A DNA stretch of 35,150 nt, taken from contig NZ_PZJU01000019.1 of NCBI RefSeq assembly GCF_003206715.1, forward strand, positions 1-35,150. The letters are read 5' to 3'. Shown piece by piece: positions 30,919-35,150 of this stretch. A program made the translations under genes and the position numbers. This stretch comes from Salinicola peritrichatus. Its GTDB lineage: Bacteria > Pseudomonadota > Gammaproteobacteria > Pseudomonadales > Halomonadaceae. How positions within the stretch are numbered: position 1 is the stretch's first letter; each line of letters opens with the position of its first letter. The notes beneath the pieces are model-generated. The model did not search any database, was not told where the DNA came from, and worked only from the letters and a program-made list of their open reading frames with translations.

Positions 30919-32949
30919 ATGTCTCGATTATTCCTCTGCGAAAAACCCTCTCAGGCGCGTGATATTGGCGCGGTTCTGGGGGCGACCCGTAAAGGCAATG
31001 GCTGTTTGCAGGGCAACGGCGTGGTGGTTACCTGGGCCTTCGGTCATCTCCTCGAGCAGGCCCCTCCCGAAGCCTATGATCCGGCGCTGAAGCGCTGGTC
31101 ATTAGACTCGCTGCCGATCCAACCCACGCAGTGGAAGAACACCGTGCGCAAGGACGCCAGCAAACAGTTCAAGGTGATCCAGGGGCTGCTAAAACAGTCT
31201 AGCGAGGTGGTCGTCTCCACTGACGCCGATCGCGAGGGCGAGACCATCGGCCGCGAGATCCTCGACGCCTGTCGCTATCAGGGGCGCGTCTCTCGGCTCT
31301 GGATCTCCGCGCTAGATGAAGCGTCGATTCGTAAAGCATTGGCCAGCATCCGGCCGGGGGAGGCGACCTATTCGTTGTATCAAGCGGGACTGGGGCGCTC
31401 CCGTGCCGATTGGCTGGTCGGGATGAATCTGACCCGTGCGTTTTCGGTGTTGGCCAAACAGCAGGGTCACGATGGCGTGCTGTCGGTGGGCCGGGTACAG
31501 ACCCCGACGCTAGCTCTGGTCGTAAGACGCGATCAGGAGATCGCGAAGTTCGTGCCCAAGCCGTTCTGGGAGGTGGTTGCGAGCCTGCAGGCGCAGGGCG
31601 GTACGTTCCAGGCGAAGTGGCTGCCGGTCAACGCGGACTGGCTCGACGAGGAAGGGCGCTGCATCAACCAGGACGCGCCGCGGACGGTGGTGGCCCGCTG
31701 CCAGAATGGCCAGGCAACGGTGGCGTCGGTCGAGACGTCACGCAAGCGTGAGGCGCAGCCGTTAGTGATGGACCTGGGCACCCTGCAGCAGGAATGCTCG
31801 AAGCGCTTTGGCTTCGGTGCCCAGCAGGTGCTCAATATTGCCCAGTCGCTCTACGAGACCCATAAGGCGACCACCTATCCGCGAACCGACTGCCGCTATC
31901 TGCCGACATCAATGATCACCGAGGTTGGGGGGGTCGTGAAGGCGCTCCTGCATTCGGATCAGAAGCTCTCCCGGGTGATCGAACGTCTGGATCAGACGCT
32001 CAAGAGCCGCGTCTGGAACGACAGCAAGATCACCGCTCACCACGGGATCATTCCCACCACGGCATCCTGCCGTATTGATCGCATGAGCGAGGAGGAATTT
32101 CGGGTCTACGATCTTGTTCGTCGGCACTACCTGGCGCAATTCCTGCCCGCCCATGAGTACGACCAGACCGATGTGCGTCTTGATCTGTCCGGAGAGACGT
32201 TCGTGGCATCGGGACGCCAGGTGCGGGTCGATGGCTGGAAAGCGCTATTCCCCCGAGGGAAGGACAAAGGGCAAGAGGTTGATGACGATGGGCAGGATGT
32301 CTCAGGGGCGCAGGCGCTCCCGCCTCTCCGTCATGGGGAGCGCTGTTCTGTCACGGATCTCTTGGTCAAGGATCGTCAGACTCAACCACCAAAACCTTTT
32401 ACCGAGGGCACGCTGATTTCAGCGATGAAGAACGCCGCTCGGTTCGTCACGGAGGAGCGGTTGCGAGCCAGGCTTCGCGAGAGTGCCGGCATCGGTACCG
32501 AGGCGACCCGTGCTGGCATCATCGAGACGTTGCTCAAGCGAGGGTTCATTCGCAAGAAGGGCCGCACGATCATCTCTACCCCGGTGGGACAGGGGTTGAT
32601 CGCGGCGTTGCCGTCGCAGATCAGCAATCCGGGCATGACGGCGCTCTGGGAACAAGCGCTGGACCAGGTTGCCGAGGGCCAGATGTCATTGGATGACTTC
32701 ATGTCACGTCAGACGGTGATGGTGAAGAAACTCGTCGACCTGGCGCTCCAGCGCCCCCGGTTGAATCTCCCGGAGGCACCTAGCGAAACCTGTCCGAAGT
32801 GCCAGGCGAAGATGCACAAGCGCAAGAGCAGCATTGGCCCCTTCTGGTCGTGCTCCCGCTATCCCGACTGTGACGGCACCAAGCCGATCGGCAAGAAGGG
32901 GAAGTCGAAGACCCGTAGTCGATCGAAGTCTCAGGGAGGTCGTGGATGA
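30919..32949 (+). CDS. topB: ICE-encoded DNA topoisomerase III
   Basis: A 676-residue type IA topoisomerase. TOPRIM motifs are present: CEKPSQA (7-13) and TDADREGE (101-108). The active-site tyrosine is Y320 in TTYPRTDCRYLP. A C-terminal C4 zinc ribbon (CPKCQAKM...CSRYPDC) and a Lys/Arg/Ser-rich tail follow. In this ICE family TopB resolves linked strands during replication or transfer and is needed for element maintenance. The ATG at 30919 has GAGG 9 nt upstream; a GTG at 30904 is less likely. The next gene overlaps the stop by 4 nt. Confidence 0.95.
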   Translation: MSRLFLCEKPSQARDIGAVLGATRKGNGCLQGNGVVVTWAFGHLLEQAPPEAYDPALKRWSLDSLPIQPTQWKNTVRKDASKQFKVIQGLLKQSSEVVVSTDADREGETIGREILDACRYQGRVSRLWISALDEASIRKALASIRPGEATYSLYQAGLGRSRADWLVGMNLTRAFSVLAKQQGHDGVLSVGRVQTPTLALVVRRDQEIAKFVPKPFWEVVASLQAQGGTFQAKWLPVNADWLDEEGRCINQDAPRTVVARCQNGQATVASVETSRKREAQPLVMDLGTLQQECSKRFGFGAQQVLNIAQSLYETHKATTYPRTDCRYLPTSMITEVGGVVKALLHSDQKLSRVIERLDQTLKSRVWNDSKITAHHGIIPTTASCRIDRMSEEEFRVYDLVRRHYLAQFLPAHEYDQTDVRLDLSGETFVASGRQVRVDGWKALFPRGKDKGQEVDDDGQDVSGAQALPPLRHGERCSVTDLLVKDRQTQPPKPFTEGTLISAMKNAARFVTEERLRARLRESAGIGTEATRAGIIETLLKRGFIRKKGRTIISTPVGQGLIAALPSQISNPGMTALWEQALDQVAEGQMSLDDFMSRQTVMVKKLVDLALQRPRLNLPEAPSETCPKCQAKMHKRKSSIGPFWSCSRYPDCDGTKPIGKKGKSKTRSRSKSQGGRG

Positions 32950-33806
32950 TGCGCGATGATGAGTGGGAGTCCAACTGCACCGAATATCTGACTGGCACCG
33001 GCGAGGAGCCAGGGGCATTCGACAAGGAGATGACCGAGACAGAGATCGCGTGGGTGGTCGATCAGAGATTGCGCGCTCAGTCGTGGGAGACCTATCCCGA
33101 GGTGGTACTGGCGACATTCCCCGGGCGTCCCGATCTCATCGCGACACGTAGAGGAATCTGCCAGGTTTTCGAGTGTAAACGCTCGTTGACACTGGGGGTC
33201 GTCGAGCAGGCGAGCCGGTGGCGAACGCATTCCCGGCCAGAGCAGGCCGGTATGCCTCATCTGATCTGGGTCGCCTGCAAACGCCCTCAGTATCGATCCA
33301 ACAATCTACTGTGGTGGCTGATGCGGGAATTCGGCATCGGGCTCATGTCGATCGAGAAGCAACCCGCCGTGGAGATTTGCTACGGCGGAGAAGCCGAGAT
33401 CCATCCGCAGAGCTACAGCATTACCCGTCAACTCGCGCCGCGCATCCAGCCTGGCGCACGGCGGTCAGCGCAGCGCCTGATCGACCAGCTCAATCCCGAC
33501 ATGCGCATCGCTCGTCCGGGGTCGAAAGGCGGGGAGACCGAGTACATGACGCCCTTCAAGCGCACCATGGCCATGGTGGACGAATTTCTGGCCTCGGAGC
33601 CGGACAAGGAAAGACATATCGAGCAGATCATCGGCTATCTGAACGAACATGGTGGCCATCACTACGGCACCGACCGCAGCGCTCGAGGGGCGATCCCTCC
33701 GCACCTGGATCGTCTGGGATACCCGCGTACCCGCGAATGGGGATGCTGGTTCAAAGCCAGGGATCAAAACCCAGTTGAAACTTGCCAGTTAGGCAACACT
33801 GCTTGA
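32946..33806 (+). CDS. PD-(D/E)XK nuclease-like protein coupled to topB
   Basis: 286 residues. The N-terminal half has a PD-(D/E)XK pattern: E52, then GRPDLIA (D63), strand GICQVFECKRS with E76 and K78, and Q88 in EQASRW. This is the restriction-endonuclease-like fold as used for nicking or cutting DNA. The C-terminal half is basic and helical with a possible winged-helix end (IEQIIGYLNEHGGHHYG). The start overlaps the topB stop (ATGA). A palindrome-like TTGCC-agtta-GGCAA (33782-33796) lies in its last codons. Fold is inferred from motif spacing only; function could be DNA processing with TopB. Confidence 0.7.
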   Translation: MMRDDEWESNCTEYLTGTGEEPGAFDKEMTETEIAWVVDQRLRAQSWETYPEVVLATFPGRPDLIATRRGICQVFECKRSLTLGVVEQASRWRTHSRPEQAGMPHLIWVACKRPQYRSNNLLWWLMREFGIGLMSIEKQPAVEICYGGEAEIHPQSYSITRQLAPRIQPGARRSAQRLIDQLNPDMRIARPGSKGGETEYMTPFKRTMAMVDEFLASEPDKERHIEQIIGYLNEHGGHHYGTDRSARGAIPPHLDRLGYPRTREWGCWFKARDQNPVETCQLGNTA

Positions 33807-33818
33807 TAATCAGGGCCG

Positions 33819-33906
33819 TACCCCGTTGCCGACTGACGGTTATCAGCCGGTCCCTTTGGATCCTCAGTGGTCCAATCCCAAAGCGCGACGCCTGGTGAGA
33901 CCGCGT
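33819..33906 (+). ncRNA. Structured module, copy 1
   Basis: Three consecutive hairpins: CCGaCTGA/TCAGcCGG (33829-33836 with 33843-33850, loop CGGTTA); TTGGAtCC/GGTCCAA (around 33858-33876, loop TCAGT), overlapping CAATCCCAA; and GCGCG/CGCGT (33883-33887 with 33902-33906, loop with ACGCCT...TGAGAC). The 24 nt at 33819-33842 match copy 3 (34380-34403) at 19 positions. Strand and whether it acts as RNA or single-stranded DNA are inferred. Confidence 0.55.
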
Positions 33907-34242
33907 GCCCCCGCAATTGACTTTGCACTGTATTGGCGTACATAGGGCTCCAGGTTCATTGTTAGACAGGCCGACCGGTTGTCGGCCACCTCTTGTCTTT
34001 CCCGTCTTGACCGGCCAGCAAGGCATCTCTTGTCAGGGATGGCTCGCTGGCCGGTTAGACTTCGTTTTTCATCGGCGAGACCCATCGCCTGACCCCTGGG
34101 CTCCTTTTGTGCGGGGATCCGCGCACAACCCTACCGGTCCAACGCCATGAATCGGGACTGGATGCAGAGGCATTTGCAGCGCATGACTACGAGGGCATGC
34201 CAAGCGTGCTGGCATAATGGCTATCTGATCTCGCCGCCCGAT

Positions 34243-34325
34243 ACCGGTTCTGGTGGCATCCTTACGCGCAGTTCTGGTCCCCAATCCCAAGGCGAGGTGG
34301 GCGATCCTGATCGCTTGCCCCACCT
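34243..34325 (+). ncRNA. Structured module, degenerate copy 2
   Basis: Contains CAATCCCAA (34282-34290) followed by a strong hairpin AGGTGGG-CGAT/ATCG...CCCACCT (34295-34325) whose loop shares ATCCTGA with copy 3. The first hairpin of the module is not clearly conserved here. Confidence 0.4.
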
Positions 34326-34344
34326 TGCGATTGACGATCCAGGG

Positions 34345-34372
34345 TTGACGCCATCGGTCGATGGCGTAATCT
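34345..34372 (+). promoter_or_regulatory. Promoter-like site with a palindrome in its spacer
   Basis: TTGACG (34345-34350), 16-nt spacer, TAATCT (34367-34372). The palindrome ACGCCATC-ggtc-GATGGCGT-type stem (34348-34367) fills the spacer exactly. If used, transcription would begin near 34379, right at the first base of copy 3, giving the DUF3577 gene a 210-nt structured leader. The -10 match is modest. Confidence 0.35.
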
Positions 34373-34379
34373 GATGGTG

Positions 34380-34464
34380 TACCACGTTGGCTGCTGACGG
34401 TAACAGCAGCGCCCTTAGCCCTCATGGGCAATCCCAACGCCGCAACGCATCCTGAAACGCGGCG
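34380..34464 (+). ncRNA. Structured module, copy 3 (possible leader of the DUF3577 gene)
   Basis: Hairpins in the same order as copy 1: GCTGCTG/CAGCAGC (34390-34396 with 34404-34410, loop ACGGTAA); GCCC-TCAT-GGGC just before CAATCCCAA (34429-34437); and CGCCGC/GCGGCG (34438-34443 with 34459-34464, loop ACGCAT...TGAAAC). Stems differ from copy 1 on both sides so pairing is kept, while loops are nearly the same. After it, CGGGG/CCCCG and CCCC-gat-GGGG near 34529-34550 can pair in alternative ways before the DUF3577 ribosome binding site. Confidence 0.55.
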
Positions 34465-34591
34465 CTCGCAAGAGTTGGATGCAGCCTCCAAATTCACGGC
34501 ACTTGCCGTACCTCCCACCGGGGATTCACTTCCCCGATGGGGATGGTGTGTCTCCCGGATTTCGTCGACTCAATCCGAAAGGAGCAACACC

Positions 34592-35122
34592 ATGTCTAAC
34601 GATACTCAATTCTTCGACCTGCACATCACTGGCGTAGGTTACGTTAACCGGATCCGCGAAGTGACCCCGAAACGTGGCGATGCCTTCTGGGCTTGCGACA
34701 TATCGGCGCTCACCGGACCTGCCGATGATGTGGACTATCGTCGCTTCGACTGCCGCGTCAGCGGTCAGGAAGCCCAGAAGCTGGTCAAGAAGTTCAACGC
34801 CACCGTGGCCGATCGTCAGGAGAAGGGGCTTGCTGAGCCTAAGATTCTGATCGGTTTCAAACTCGGTGACCTCTACACCGACACGTTCACGCGGACCAAG
34901 GGCGATCGCGCTGGTGAAACAGCCGTGAGCCTCAAGGCGCGTCTACTGTTCGTCAATTGGGCCAAGGTGGATGGCGACAAGGTTTATGAAGCGCCACGGC
35001 GTGATGAAACCGCGTCGACCCACACCCGTGCCCAGGCTGACGAAACAGCGTCGCAGGGAACCGAGGCGCCTGCCCAACCCGCCGTCAGCGGATCGGTCGG
35101 TGCCGCCGAAGCGGTCATCTGA
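34592..35122 (+). CDS. DUF3577/STY4534-like ICE protein
   Basis: 176 residues, STY4534 (DUF3577) family. The conserved core runs from FFDLHITGVGYVNRIREV (7-24) through KRGDAFWACDISALTG to ILIGFKLGDLYTDTFTR and LKARLLFVNWAKVDG; it looks like an OB-fold protein, fitting a single-strand-binding role. The last 45 residues are a low-complexity Ala/Thr/Glu tail. AAAGGAG precedes the ATG. The long structured region upstream may control it. Role in ICE replication is suggested by position; not proven. Confidence 0.88.
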   Translation: MSNDTQFFDLHITGVGYVNRIREVTPKRGDAFWACDISALTGPADDVDYRRFDCRVSGQEAQKLVKKFNATVADRQEKGLAEPKILIGFKLGDLYTDTFTRTKGDRAGETAVSLKARLLFVNWAKVDGDKVYEAPRRDETASTHTRAQADETASQGTEAPAQPAVSGSVGAAEAVI

Positions 35123-35150
35123 TTCCACCTCAACCACCACACCAACCGGG

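Larger units (their letters stand above)
33807..34591. other. Structured non-coding region before the DUF3577 gene
   Basis: 785 bp without a supported gene but dense in hairpins. Besides the three repeated modules listed separately, perfect or near-perfect stems occur at 33969-33987 (7 bp, loop CGGTT), 34010-34055 (10 bp, large loop), 34074-34089 (5 bp), 34107-34128 (7 bp), 34197-34215 (6 bp) and 34348-34367 (8 bp). CGGT recurs in loops. The sequence CAATCCCAA occurs at 33873, 34282 and 34429. Small ORFs inside (for example 34147-34374) have no ribosome binding site. Candidates: STAXI-like element, single-strand replication origin, or transfer-related site. Confidence 0.75.

Noticed and set aside
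34147..34374. Small ORFs in the structured region before DUF3577
   Set aside because: No ribosome binding site, no recognisable domain, and they cut across hairpins that repeat elsewhere in the region.

Overview
The window joins a stretch of gammaproteobacterial chromosome (about 1-16400) to the left end of an integrative and conjugative element (ICE, about 16400 to the right edge and beyond). High GC, the selD-mnmH pair, a monofunctional hisB in a hisB-H-A-F operon, yjaG, yggX and mutY fit a halophilic gammaproteobacterium such as Halomonadaceae. The genus is inference; nothing seen fixes it.

Chromosomal part. Reading left to right: a small exported protein between two strong terminators; hisC (minus); an NlpE-like lipoprotein; radA; selD-mnmH (selenophosphate synthesis and tRNA 2-selenouridine) with a 4-nt overlap; a class I glutamine-amidotransferase-like protein without its catalytic cysteine; an alkyltransferase-like DNA repair protein; yjaG; a DUF3298-type lipoprotein; the hisB-hisH-hisA-hisF operon (minus) with a clear -10 box; asmA with a terminator; mutY-yggX; and a tRNA cluster (Phe, Gln, Thr) behind a strong stringent-type promoter.

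Junction. The tRNA-Thr gene is present twice. First comes a 5' half that stops exactly at the end of the anticodon stem. About 30 nt later there is a complete but diverged tRNA-Thr(TGT). The two share a 15-bp symmetrical anticodon-arm sequence. The simplest reading is integration in the anticodon arm of the resident tRNA-Thr, with the element bringing a replacement gene.

ICE part. The gene order soj/parA, dnaB, accessory genes, parB, DUF2857, STY4528-like, PFL_4669-like (frameshifted here), DUF3158, ssb, membrane/lipoprotein genes, topB, a nuclease-like gene and a DUF3577/STY4534-like gene is that of the replication and maintenance half of the SPI-7/PAPI-1/PFGI-1 ICE family. Transfer genes and the integrase should lie to the right of the window. 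Many stop/start pairs overlap (ATGA), so most of the module should be co-translated.

Most unusual signals: (i) five or six helically phased copies of a 19-bp palindrome inside the STY4528-like gene, read in all three codon phases, which points to selection on the DNA and resembles the iterons inside phage lambda O; (ii) a 785-bp non-coding region before the DUF3577 gene holding two or three copies of a multi-hairpin module whose stems differ but still pair while loops are conserved, resembling the STAXI class of structured elements; (iii) the replacement tRNA at attL; (iv) a pair of tandem minus-strand two-helix membrane proteins, the second lacking any ordinary start codon, behind a hairpin that can hide the ribosome binding site; (v) a tandem palindromic operator-like repeat before the DUF3158 gene.
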